From contig NZ_JH414505.1 of the NCBI RefSeq assembly GCF_000238075.1, positions 336,863 to 400,862 of the forward strand: a DNA stretch of 64,000 nt, in the 5' to 3' direction. The notes below the pieces were generated by a model. The model searched no databases. It was not told the origin of the DNA and saw nothing but the letters and a program-made list of their open reading frames with translations. The DNA comes from Oribacterium asaccharolyticum ACB7 (lineage in GTDB: Bacteria > Bacillota > Clostridia > Lachnospirales > Lachnospiraceae). Below are positions 9,403 to 18,719 of the stretch, piece by piece (the first letter of the stretch is position 1; each line of letters starts with the position of its first letter). Made by a program: the position numbers and the translations under genes.

Positions 9403-9819
9403 TTATTCCGTAAAATGCTTATTAATTAACTCGTCCACAAACGGAACCGTTATGCTTGCCTGATTCAATGCCTTAAATGCCAGAGCAAGGAAAAGACAGG
9501 TTCTGAAAATTTCTATAGCCTGGGTAATCAAAGACCAAAATGAAGTAAACGCATAGGTGCTCACATCAAGGCTGATTACGGTAAAGCAAGTTCCTATCCA
9601 TTTTACAACATCCGGAACCAGACCGAGCACGCTCAGCAGGAAGCTGAAAAACAGCATGGTTGCTACAGCCTTCAATGCAGACTTCTTAAGCCAATCATTG
9701 TCTTCCACAAGAAAAATATAACCGGCCGCCAACAATATTGCGGTATAGTTTCCCACTATCGCAAGAATATAAACTCCTGCAGCAACTAAAACGGCAGATA
9801 CTCCTAATTTTGTTTTCAT
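9403..9819 (-). CDS. Hypothetical small membrane protein
   Basis: This 138-residue protein from the ATG at 9819 has three or four predicted membrane helices (LGVSAVLVAAGVYILAIVG, YTAILLAAGYIFLV, ATMLFFSFLLSVLGLVP and TCLFLALAFKAL) and no motif that I recognise. I chose this ATG over a TTG at 9840 because GGGGGAA lies about 9 bases upstream. It starts 27 bases after the stop of the Ala-rich coiled-coil gene, so the two are co-transcribed, and a terminator follows at 9330-9357. The function is unknown. Pairing with a stress-protein-like gene hints at an envelope role, but that is weak. Confidence 0.7.
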   Translation of the reverse strand: MKTKLGVSAVLVAAGVYILAIVGNYTAILLAAGYIFLVEDNDWLKKSALKAVATMLFFSFLLSVLGLVPDVVKWIGTCFTVISLDVSTYAFTSFWSLITQAIEIFRTCLFLALAFKALNQASITVPFVDELINKHFTE

Positions 9820-9846
9820 CTTTTCATTCCCCCTTACCAAGCTGTC

Positions 9847-10350
9847 TTACTGTCCTGTGGACTGATTCTCATTTACTGCATTTTCTACCGCAGTTTCCGC
9901 TTTGTTTACCGCCTGAGCAGTAGCATCAGCAGCGCCTTCCGCAGCATTTTGTACATTGTTTACCGCCTTAGCGGCAGCATCGGCAGCGCCTTCCGCAACG
10001 TTTGCAGCAGTATTGGCAGCATTGCTTACAGCTTCTTTTGCTTCTGTAGCCACAGCTTCAGCGGCAGCCTTGCCTTCATTCTTTAAGGCATTCAACTTCT
10101 CCTGAATTTCTGCAATCTTAGCCTGAGCGGCATGAATTTCATCCACAAATTCCTTAAAACCCTCAGCAGGCGCGTTCTTAAAATCTTCAAAGTACTTCTT
10201 ACCGATTTTACTGTAAACCGCTGTGATTTTCTTCTCTTCATCATGAATCATGGAGTTGAACTTGGCAGTATCTGCCATTTCCTTCCCCTTCTGCATAACA
10301 TCCTGACTTGCGTCTGAAATCTTCTTTCCCAGTTCATCAAAAAATCCCAT
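9847..10350 (-). CDS. Ala-rich coiled-coil protein with LEA-like tail
   Basis: This is a 167-residue soluble protein. Residues 1-85 (MGFFDELGKKISDASQDVMQ...KIAEIQEKLNALK) resemble a widespread Firmicute family of small coiled-coil proteins of unknown function. Residues 88-160 are a run of Ala/Glu/Asn-rich 11-residue-like repeats (for example NVAEGAADAAAKAVNN, then NAAEGAADATAQAVNK), as in LEA or apolipoprotein-like amphipathic helices. RBS AAGGAGG precedes the ATG, and a promoter lies at 10380-10408. It is probably a membrane-surface or stress-related protein, but no function is established. Confidence 0.7.
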   Translation of the reverse strand: MGFFDELGKKISDASQDVMQKGKEMADTAKFNSMIHDEEKKITAVYSKIGKKYFEDFKNAPAEGFKEFVDEIHAAQAKIAEIQEKLNALKNEGKAAAEAVATEAKEAVSNAANTAANVAEGAADAAAKAVNNVQNAAEGAADATAQAVNKAETAVENAVNENQSTGQ

Positions 10351-10379
10351 AATCCGCCTCCTTTTACATTATTTTTCTC

Positions 10380-10408
10380 ATTTTATCATTTTTACAAGGC
10401 AAACACAA
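10380..10408 (-). promoter_or_regulatory. Promoter of the coiled-coil/membrane protein pair
   Basis: Minus strand: TTGTGT (10403-10408), a 17-base spacer and TAAAAT (10380-10385), about 30 bases before the ATG at 10350. Confidence 0.55.
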
Positions 10409-10410
10409 TT

Positions 10411-12138
10411 CTATTTCTTTACTTGTACCACACTGTTCTCTATCCATCTGCCTTCATTGTCCACTTGATAGCCATCCGGCGTCTTTTCATTTCGATAGAG
10501 ATGCCCCTCGTTGTTTCCGCTGTCCGTTCCGAAGTAATAGCAATAACCGTCAATCCACTGCCATCCGGTCAGCATTCTTCCCATCCAACCGTCGGAGCCC
10601 GGGAAGAGATAGTACTTACTGCCATTCAAGTCTACCCAGCCTGTTGCCATATAGCCGCTATCTAAGAAATAATACCAATAGGACTTTCCATTGTAGGCTT
10701 CATATCCCCAGGTACTCTTCGGATAGCTTCCGTCCTGTCTCTTATACCACCAGCCTTTTTCATCTTTCACCCATTCCCCATTGGAAAGAGAACGATCCGC
10801 ACCTAAAACCTGTCCGGCAGGATTTCCGCTTAAGATTGCAGAAGAGCCTCCGCCTGAGCCGCTACTGAATGCCCCTCCACCTGAGGAACTGCCGCCGCCA
10901 CTATATGAGCCGCCGCCCGAGGAACTGCCGCTACCACCGCTACCGCCGGAGGAGCTGCCGGAACCGCCGCTATGAGAGGAGCCGCCGGTACTTCCACCTG
11001 CGCCCGTTAAAGTGATGTAGTCCGGGTCATACAAGGTGACTTTCAGACTCCCTGTCACCGGATCAATCGAATCCAAAGAACTTGTCCTCGGATCGATCCG
11101 CCATTCTTTATCATTGATGTAAAACTTGGTTACAAGACTGCCATCCAAACCGCCGAAGGTGAGTCGATAATGACTGATTGAATTCATCTTCAGTGTAAAG
11201 TTGCGAAGCACACGGCGATAGGTACCCGGCCTTGTGATTTTCGATCCGCTTTCGTAGTATCCGCCCCTCGAAACATCCTCTAACGCATACTCACAGTTTA
11301 CTTTATTTTCACCCTTATGCGGAATGGACACCTCCAGCCATGCTTCCTCTCCATTTCTATCAAGCAGTCCATCCCCCATTTTACTCCATGTGGTATGGGG
11401 TACCTCGTCTCCCAATTTTCCATACTGTAAATCTTTCTCCGGAAGAAACATCCTGATTTCTTTAAACGGATAGTCTTCTTCTACATGATAACTATTTTTC
11501 TCAGAAAGATGCAAAACAAAGTTATTTCCTTCTTCATTTTCTCCCACAATGAGAAAATGATAAGTCGATGTAGTTCGGCTCTTTGGGGTTTCCCTATTAC
11601 TCATTTCCAAGGTAAAAGAATTCACTAAAGAAGCCTCAAAATAGTAATTTGGATTTGTCGTGGTCAGCTCTAATCCGTAATGATAATCTCCGGGAGTGAA
11701 TTCTCTCTCCATGTACTTCGGAGACTCTCCCGTCCCATCAGGTTTCCTATAATAAATAGGAGAAGAAATATAGATATCGTCTACATTGATGAACTTGTCC
11801 GGAGCATCCCCTCTCCGATGTATCTTCAGTTTTGGATTCTTCCCTCTAAGGTCAACTTCCTGCACCCTCATCCTATCTCTTGGAACATTAAGAATTACAT
11901 CTTTTAAAGGCTCACGAAGCGCAATCTGATCAATGATAATCTGCTCCGTCTGCCGATTCGCACCATATCCATAGGCCGCTCCGGCAGAAAAAAATTGAGT
12001 TCCGTGCGTTGACACAATATTGGAAGAACTGGTTTGAAGTTCCGTACCTTCTTCTCCCGCATAAGCGCTCATCCTCCCTGCCAAGAAAGAGAGCACAAGT
12101 CCCATACATGCCGCAAATACCATTCTGCTTCTTTTCAT
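10411..12138 (-). CDS. Secreted cell-surface protein with Trp/Tyr wall-binding-like repeats
   Basis: This 575-residue exported protein starts at the ATG at 12138, with AGGAGG 5 bases upstream. The signal peptide is MKRSRMVFAACMGLVLSFLA followed by a likely cleavage after SAYA. A ~370-residue region without a recognisable domain follows. Then a Gly/Ser-rich linker (about residues 382-440) leads to a C-terminal block with repeated aromatic motifs (GWWYKRQDGSYPKSTWGYEA, YWYYFLDSGYMATGWVDLNG, YYFGTDSGNN) like the choline-binding/glucan-binding repeats that hold proteins to the wall. The ligand of the N-terminal region is unknown. It seems to be a single-gene unit. Confidence 0.75.
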   Translation of the reverse strand: MKRSRMVFAACMGLVLSFLAGRMSAYAGEEGTELQTSSSNIVSTHGTQFFSAGAAYGYGANRQTEQIIIDQIALREPLKDVILNVPRDRMRVQEVDLRGKNPKLKIHRRGDAPDKFINVDDIYISSPIYYRKPDGTGESPKYMEREFTPGDYHYGLELTTTNPNYYFEASLVNSFTLEMSNRETPKSRTTSTYHFLIVGENEEGNNFVLHLSEKNSYHVEEDYPFKEIRMFLPEKDLQYGKLGDEVPHTTWSKMGDGLLDRNGEEAWLEVSIPHKGENKVNCEYALEDVSRGGYYESGSKITRPGTYRRVLRNFTLKMNSISHYRLTFGGLDGSLVTKFYINDKEWRIDPRTSSLDSIDPVTGSLKVTLYDPDYITLTGAGGSTGGSSHSGGSGSSSGGSGGSGSSSGGGSYSGGGSSSGGGAFSSGSGGGSSAILSGNPAGQVLGADRSLSNGEWVKDEKGWWYKRQDGSYPKSTWGYEAYNGKSYWYYFLDSGYMATGWVDLNGSKYYLFPGSDGWMGRMLTGWQWIDGYCYYFGTDSGNNEGHLYRNEKTPDGYQVDNEGRWIENSVVQVKK

Positions 12139-12314
12139 CTGCACCTCCTGCAAGCCTGTAAAATACTTTCTCGAAGTATTTAAATCCATCTTTGTATTTT
12201 ACGCTATATTTCTATTAAGTCCATGTAGAAATATTAAATATTTAATGAAATATTTTTAATCCGAACACCTATCTGAACTATTCGTCCTCTCTTTGGGCTT
12301 TGGGAAAACCTTCA

Positions 12315-12392
12315 TTAACGAGATGTCTCAGGCTTCGCCTGTGTCACTTGTTCATAACGAGACATCACACGCTCTGCGAGCAATATCTCGTC
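12315..12392. repeat. Two adjacent copies of a short hairpin repeat (AACGAG element)
   Basis: Between eno and the surface protein gene lie two ~37-base elements beginning AACGAGA and ending in a complementary CTCGT-like or ACTTGTT end (12315-12352 and 12356-12392). The first contains CAGGC-TTC-GCCTG. The second closely matches 60920-60956. The rest of the gap, 12139-12314, is AT-rich with no further clear signal. Confidence 0.6.
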
Positions 12393-12398
12393 AAGAAT

Positions 12399-12444
12399 GA
12401 AAAAAGTCTGCACAGAGTTCTCTCAAACTCCATGCAGGCTTTTC
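12399..12444 (-). terminator. Rho-independent terminator of eno
   Basis: On the minus strand a 16-bp imperfect stem (AAGCCTGCATGGAGTT against AACTCTGTGCAGACTT) with a 6-base loop is followed by TTTTT. It lies about 80 bases after the eno stop. Confidence 0.8.
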
Positions 12445-12525
12445 TATCTTTTTCATTTCCCTTTCATATGGCGCTCTGAAAGCAAATATCCAAGGACAGT
12501 TCCTTCCAAAGCACACTCAGGCAAA

Positions 12526-13836
<1,311 letters not shown>

Positions 13837-13898
13837 TTATGCAAATCCTTTGCATAAAACACATTGTCCTTTTATTTTAAGGTACTTACACCTTAAAA
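13837..13898 (-). promoter_or_regulatory. Two perfect hairpins in the eno 5' leader
   Basis: The eno leader holds a perfect 9-bp stem with 6-base loop at 13875-13898 (TTTTAAGGT/ACCTTAAAA) and a perfect 9-bp stem with 3-base loop at 13837-13857 (TTATGCAAA/TTTGCATAA). The second lies just before the RBS GAGAGGG. They could stabilise the mRNA or control translation. Confidence 0.6.
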
Positions 13899-13955
13899 AG
13901 CCTGTCTCTATGCCTTAGAGAAACACTTCCTCTACAGCATAAAATAACCTTCCTA

Positions 13956-13984
13956 ATAGTAATGGATTGTCTTATTTGTGTCAA
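13956..13984 (-). promoter_or_regulatory. Sigma-A promoter of eno
   Basis: Minus strand: perfect TTGACA (13979-13984), a 17-base spacer and TACTAT (13956-13961). The -35 box overlaps the last bases of prmC. Confidence 0.8.
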
Positions 13985-15177
13985 GTTGGACTGACGGCAT
14001 AAAGCCCTCTGTCTCGACCTTCATAATCCTGAAAAACCTCCACTTCCCGATAACCTTCTTTTTGGAAAATGTCTTTCACGCTAGTCCCTTGGTCATAGCC
14101 GATTTCCAGATAGACCCTTCCTCCCGGAAGTAGAAAACGCTTCCCCTCCTTCGCAATTCTACGATAAAAATCAAGGCCGTCCCCCCCTCCGTCCAGAGCT
14201 AAAACAGGCTCATGAAGAGCAACTTCCGCATCGAGTGTTTCTATTACATCACTCCTTATATAGGGTGGATTGGAAACCAAAATGTCAAAAGCGGAAATAC
14301 CTTTTTCTTCCATAAAAGATGGAAGCGCATCAAAAAGGTCCGATTCCAGAAAATGCAGGGAAGGATTAAGCCCTTGCTCTCTTATTCGATTAGGATCCGG
14401 TTCTCTTCCGCTAGAAAGCATGGAGCATTTCCATTCTTCTTTGGCACTTTCCTGTTCTAAAAAAAGCCTCCTGTAGTTTTCTTTTGCGACTTCCAGCGCT
14501 TTATCCGACTTATCGAGAAGCAGCACAGTTTTGCAGTGCAGATTTTTTGCCAGAGTGAGGCCGATACAGCCCGAGCCGGTGCAGAGGTCCAGGATACTAA
14601 GTGCTTCGCATCCGGCAACTCCTACACTTTCGTCTATTAATTCTATTTTCTTACCGCTTCTCTTATCTTGCGCTCCGAGACTTTTCCATTTTTCTTCTTC
14701 CTCCAAAATGCGCTCCACAATGCACTCCGTATCTTGCCTTGGGCTAAGCACATTTTCGTTGACCAAGAAAGAAAGGCCGAAGAACTCTTGTCTACCGAGA
14801 ATTTGAGAGAGCGGAATACGATGAAGTCGCTTTTCGAGAAAAGAGAAAAAACGGTTAAGAGCAGAATCCGGCTCTTCATCAGCAGAAGAAGAAAGCGCTA
14901 AATCTCCGGTAACTCGCGAAGACGAAAGTGCCGGCTTCTCTTCTGCTCTTTTCCTATATAGGGTAAAAACCGCCTCTCTTTTTCCAAAAAGATAGTCCTT
15001 TGTATCCAAAGAAAAGGCTTCCTGTAAAAGAAGTCTTAAGTCCAACTCTGCCTCTTCTACACCGGCTTCTTTCAGGAGCGGAAGAGCATATCTTTCCAAA
15101 TCAAGAAAAGAAAAGGCAGTGCTTTTCCCTTTCTCATCTTGACTCCTTAAAAACTCTTCTTTCAGACTATTTGCCAT
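13981..15177 (-). CDS. prmC: Peptide chain release factor N5-glutamine methyltransferase
   Basis: PrmC methylates the GGQ glutamine of release factors RF1 and RF2. The SAM-binding motif ILDLCTGSGCIGLTLAK, the catalytic NPPY (SNPPYIRSDVIE), and the PRQDTECIVE segment are present. From the ATG at 15177 it is 398 residues, against about 280 for most relatives. The excess lies in Ser/Glu-rich inserts between the N-terminal helical domain and the catalytic domain (near residues 75-115) and inside the Rossmann domain. An in-frame start at 15249 would add a charged non-conserved tail. In related genomes the gene follows DUF1385, as here. Confidence 0.92.
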   Translation of the reverse strand: MANSLKEEFLRSQDEKGKSTAFSFLDLERYALPLLKEAGVEEAELDLRLLLQEAFSLDTKDYLFGKREAVFTLYRKRAEEKPALSSSRVTGDLALSSSADEEPDSALNRFFSFLEKRLHRIPLSQILGRQEFFGLSFLVNENVLSPRQDTECIVERILEEEEKWKSLGAQDKRSGKKIELIDESVGVAGCEALSILDLCTGSGCIGLTLAKNLHCKTVLLLDKSDKALEVAKENYRRLFLEQESAKEEWKCSMLSSGREPDPNRIREQGLNPSLHFLESDLFDALPSFMEEKGISAFDILVSNPPYIRSDVIETLDAEVALHEPVLALDGGGDGLDFYRRIAKEGKRFLLPGGRVYLEIGYDQGTSVKDIFQKEGYREVEVFQDYEGRDRGLYAVSPT

Positions 15178-15316
15178 CTTTTTTTCTTTCCCGTCTTCTC
15201 TCAAACCCTGTCCTTCTCTCCGGCAATTTCTGTATCGAGTATTGCCCAAGCCCTATATTTTTCACCTACTTTTATCAAGTTTCATCCACTTTTATCATCA
15301 AAAACTTGTATTTCCT

Positions 15317-16264
15317 TTATGGCTTTTCCGAAAAATGTTCCCTCTGAAATGCCCTCCAATCAAAGACCTTTTCCACAGCAGCAATGGCTACTTCCACCTC
15401 TTCGGCATCAGGCTCTTTCGTCGTCAGGCCCTGCATCCACATACCGGGGATAAAGAGAATGCGAGTTAAGGCATTGTCCACCATACCCACAAGGCGAAGT
15501 ACTTCATAGCTGATGCCGGCAATCACGGGAATAAGAAGAAGACGCGCCAAAACCTTCATCCACAGACTGTCAAATTGCAAGAACATAAAGAGAAAAATGG
15601 AAATCATCATCACATAAACGATGAAACTCGTTCCACAACGTTTATGCTCTTTGGAGGAAAGAAGAACATTTTCCACGGTTAAATCAAGACCATGCTCCAC
15701 ACAGTTTATACACTTGTGCTCCGCCCCGTGATACTCAAAGGTCCTTCGGATATCCTTCGCCCGAGAAATCAACTTGATATAAATAATAAATATGAGGATA
15801 CGAAGCAGTCCCTCCAAAAAGGCGAGCATCGGTGCAATCGGGAGGATTGTCTTTAAGAAATTCAGCAATATGGTCGGGAGTGCTACAAAAATAAAAATTG
15901 CAGCAGCAAAGGAGAAGACCATCACAAGAGCCGATAAGACCTGCTCAAGCTTATCGCCAAAGATTTTACCCATTGCTTTTTCAATAGCTCCCGGCTCAGA
16001 GCCTTCATCATCCTCATAAAAACTTGCACTGTGACTTAAGCATTTCATTCCCAAAGCCATGGAGTCGTAAAAAGAAATGATTCCTCTTAAAAAGGGGAGC
16101 TTCAAAAAAGGATATTTGTCCGTAAGGGAAAGGTACTCGCTTTCCATAACGTCGATTTCTCCGCTTGGCTTCCGAACCGCAACGGAGTATTTCTCTCCGT
16201 TTTTCATCATGATTCCTTCTATTACAGCCTGACCGCCTATTCCGCTATATACCTGTTTACTCAA
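15317..16264 (-). CDS. DUF1385 family membrane protein (YqhQ-like)
   Basis: This 315-residue protein of the DUF1385 family opens with the family signature SGIGGQAVIEGIMMKN, continues with EYHGAEHKCINC in the middle, and contains GTSFIVYVMMI. It has about four or five membrane helices. The molecular function is not established. The start codon is TTG at 16264 with GAGG 6 bases upstream. The family usually lies between rpmE and prmC, and here rpmE is about 10 kb away because of an inserted island. Confidence 0.9.
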   Translation of the reverse strand: MSKQVYSGIGGQAVIEGIMMKNGEKYSVAVRKPSGEIDVMESEYLSLTDKYPFLKLPFLRGIISFYDSMALGMKCLSHSASFYEDDEGSEPGAIEKAMGKIFGDKLEQVLSALVMVFSFAAAIFIFVALPTILLNFLKTILPIAPMLAFLEGLLRILIFIIYIKLISRAKDIRRTFEYHGAEHKCINCVEHGLDLTVENVLLSSKEHKRCGTSFIVYVMMISIFLFMFLQFDSLWMKVLARLLLIPVIAGISYEVLRLVGMVDNALTRILFIPGMWMQGLTTKEPDAEEVEVAIAAVEKVFDWRAFQREHFSEKP

Positions 16265-16443
16265 TCTTTTCCTCTTTCCTGTTCTACTTACACTTTTATA
16301 AATCTATTTACTTTATAGTTCTACCTATACTCTGTAAGCAACGGGTATGCTGTACAAATTCTTATGCATTTGGTTCTATCTGTTCCTATCATTCTAATGA
16401 TACTTCTTCCTTCATACAATAGAGTCAAGCCATACTATCTCTA

Positions 16444-16516
16444 TTTTATGAAAAAGAAGTGAACAAAGAAAGAATCGACGCAAGAAAAAATCGAACAAAA
16501 AAAGCAGAGCCAAAGC
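16444..16516. repeat. Left flanking direct repeat of the island
   Basis: It contains two blocks identical to the right end, 16444-16467 and 16493-16516, separated here by 25 bases that are absent at the right end, where the blocks overlap at GAACAAA. The second block is one arm plus the loop of the rpmE terminator. Confidence 0.75.
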
Positions 16517-16715
16517 CGGTGCTACTAAGGGATTTTTCCTTATGGGGAAGTACAACCTCTCCAATGCAGTTCCACACTATCCGGATGCGCTGTATCTTAA
16601 AGCCGTCCACATTACTGCTTTCCTTTTCGGTAGCAATCAGAGCTTTAAGTTCTGTCACACGAATTTCCAATGTGTGCTGATATTGCTCTACATGATAAAA
16701 ATGATGGAAACCCAC
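16493..16715 (-). pseudogene. Possible C-terminal remnant of a serine recombinase
   Basis: A minus-strand frame encodes EIRVTELKALIATEKESS and then GFKIQRIRIVWNCIGEVVLP. This resembles the very C-terminal tail of large serine recombinases (helical stretch, then a Q-I-x-I-x-W-N-x-I-G-E strand pair). There is no catalytic domain, and the frame ends in the attachment-site repeat, where an integrase gene would be expected. The similarity is from memory of the family and is weak evidence. Confidence 0.4.
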
Positions 16716-17755
16716 ATTGCCATATCTTACTTACTATGCGACCACTAAACGAAGATACAACATGGAGAGCAAAATCAAAAAAGGAATATATCCTTGATAA
16801 AAACGGAGAAAAGGTAAAACTCAAAAATGGTAATTACAAAACAAGAAAAATAAATACAACAGACTGGAACGAGTAAGACAAAGCGGAAGAGTGGCGAAAA
16901 GCATAGGCAGACATTACAAACAAATATCTTGAAGAAAACAGCATACAGGACAAAGTGGATCATCGTTCTTATCAAAGACAAGGCATAGAACAAATACCGA
17001 CCATTCATTTAGGAGTGTCAGCAACCCAAATGGAGAAGAAAGGCATAGCTACAGATAAAGGGAATATCAACCGAGAAATCAAACATCAAAATATGATTTT
17101 AAGAGAAATCTCAAGAAGAATAAAAGCCTTGTTAAATTGGATAAGAGGAATAGGAAAAGAAGAAAAAGTAGAAAATGAAAATATAAAGTCTACACTCCCA
17201 ACCAAAGAAAATCTGTTATCAGTTTTGGAAAATCTTATCCGTAAAAACGCAGATAAGAATAATGCAGACTTAGAGAAATATATTGAAAGTTATCAGCTAC
17301 TCAAAGAGAAAAACATTACAAGTATCAATCAATTAAAAGAGAGCATTACCGATTTACGAGATAAGAATTATAAGACTACAAGAGCCTTAAAAGATACCGA
17401 GAAGAAGATTGATGATAGAACACAACTTGTAGATCAATCAGAAAAATATTTGAAGTACAAGGACATCTACAAAGCCTATACAAAATTAAAGAAACGTGAA
17501 CAGGAAGATTTTTATAACGAGCATACAGCAGAACTTATTTTATTTGAAAGTGCCAAGAAATATCTGAAAGAGCAATTAGGGGAAAGCAAGACATTAGCCA
17601 TCAGTAAATGGAAATCAGAAGTTGCCAATTTGAAGAAAGAGAAAAAGAGCTTATACAATCAAATATTAGAGATACGAGAAGAAGTAGAATAAGCAGAAAA
17701 AGTTAAGACTTGTATAGAGCAGTTACTGCAACAAGAAAAGCGACTATCACAGTAA
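16667..17755 (+). pseudogene. MobA/MobL (MobQ-type) relaxase, 5'-truncated, with nonsense codons
   Basis: One continuous plus-strand frame reads ADIALHDKNDGNPHCHILLT (the HxDKxxxNPHCHI metal and catalytic motif of MobQ relaxases) and then NTTDWNE, KAEEWRKA, ADITNKYLE and LGVSATQMEKKGI. It is interrupted by TAA at 16874-16876 (where relatives have Gln), TAG at 16904-16906 (where relatives have Trp) and TAA at 17690-17692, and it ends at 17755. The N-terminal catalytic Tyr region upstream of 16667 is missing. The C-terminal half is a Lys/Glu-rich coiled coil. The protein would nick an oriT when intact. It is certainly non-functional as one polypeptide. Confidence 0.8.
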
Positions 17756-17844
17756 AGAAAAACGAGTTAGAACTATAATACTAAGTGAAAAAATGCTATA
17801 AAGATTTAATATAAACAAAATTTGAATTTGGCGGAGAATAGAAA

Positions 17845-18486
17845 ATGAAAGTATTTCTTGAAAAAATAAGAATACCTCAAAAAGGTGTTACTTCAAAATA
17901 TATATTGGCAACGGTAGGGTTCATGTTATTTGGGTTTGCACTTGGAGTATTTCAGAAATGGATTGATGGTACAGCAAGCAATTATTTCCCAATGATTTTT
18001 CAACAACTTAATGTTGTAAATTATTTTGGCAGATTATCTATATGGATTTTGCTTGGAACAATAATATCAGTTTATTCTAAATCTCCTTTGAGAGCATCTA
18101 TTAACATATTTTCGTTCTTGATTAGTATGCTGATGGGGTATTATTTATATTGCAATTATGTTTTAGGTTTTCTGCCGAAAACTTATATGATGATATGGGT
18201 AGTGATTGCTTGTGTATCCTTTTTTATGGCATACATGTGCTGGTATGCAAAAGGAAAAGGGGTTTTTGCAACTGTTCTTTCTGGAACAATTATTGGAGTG
18301 TTATTTGCTCAGGCTTTCAATCTTAATCCCCTACAAGGCTTTTATATGTATGACCTTATGGAGGTTATAACATGGATAATAGGTGTTCTAATCTTGTATA
18401 GAAAGCCAAAAGAATTTGTTTTAGAATTAGGAATATCCGTTATAGTTGCATTTATATTTCAATTGATTATTCCACATTGGGGATAA
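17845..18486 (+). CDS. Hypothetical six-helix membrane protein
   Basis: This 213-residue, strongly hydrophobic protein has about six membrane helices (for example ILATVGFMLFGFALGVF, LSIWILLGTIISVYS, MIWVVIACVSFFMAYMCWYA and VLSGTIIGVLFAQAF). GGCGGAG lies 9 bases before the ATG. Codon use is AT-rich, unlike the transporter genes next to it, so it probably entered with the relaxase backbone. It is one of only a few plus-strand genes. I do not recognise the family. Confidence 0.65.
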   Translation: MKVFLEKIRIPQKGVTSKYILATVGFMLFGFALGVFQKWIDGTASNYFPMIFQQLNVVNYFGRLSIWILLGTIISVYSKSPLRASINIFSFLISMLMGYYLYCNYVLGFLPKTYMMIWVVIACVSFFMAYMCWYAKGKGVFATVLSGTIIGVLFAQAFNLNPLQGFYMYDLMEVITWIIGVLILYRKPKEFVLELGISVIVAFIFQLIIPHWG

Positions 18487-18646
18487 CTAAAAATCCTAGC
18501 TTTTGTAAAAAACAATTTTTTAATAAAAACTAACACAGAAACAGTAAATCAAAAAGGTTTACTATTTTTTCTTGTCCAAAAGTGAAAAATATCCTACAGA
18601 AAAAGCATCCATAACTATAAAAAGTTTTCTCCCAAAAATCAATAGT

Positions 18647-18691
18647 AAAGGACAAGGCAGTGCACGCAAAAAGGGTGCTGCCTTGTCCTTT
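18647..18691. terminator. Perfect 14-bp hairpin between convergent genes
   Basis: AAAGGACAAGGCAG (18647-18660) and its exact complement (18678-18691) flank a 17-base loop. It lies between the plus-strand membrane gene and the end of the minus-strand transporter operon and could terminate both. T-runs are modest. Confidence 0.65.
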
Positions 18692-18719
18692 AACCAATAA
18701 CATATGACAGATGATCTTA

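Noticed and set aside
17020..17692. Coiled-coil gene starting after 16955 as an independent protein
   Set aside because: It is in the same frame as the relaxase fragment upstream and matches the relaxase C-terminal half, so it is part of the pseudogene.
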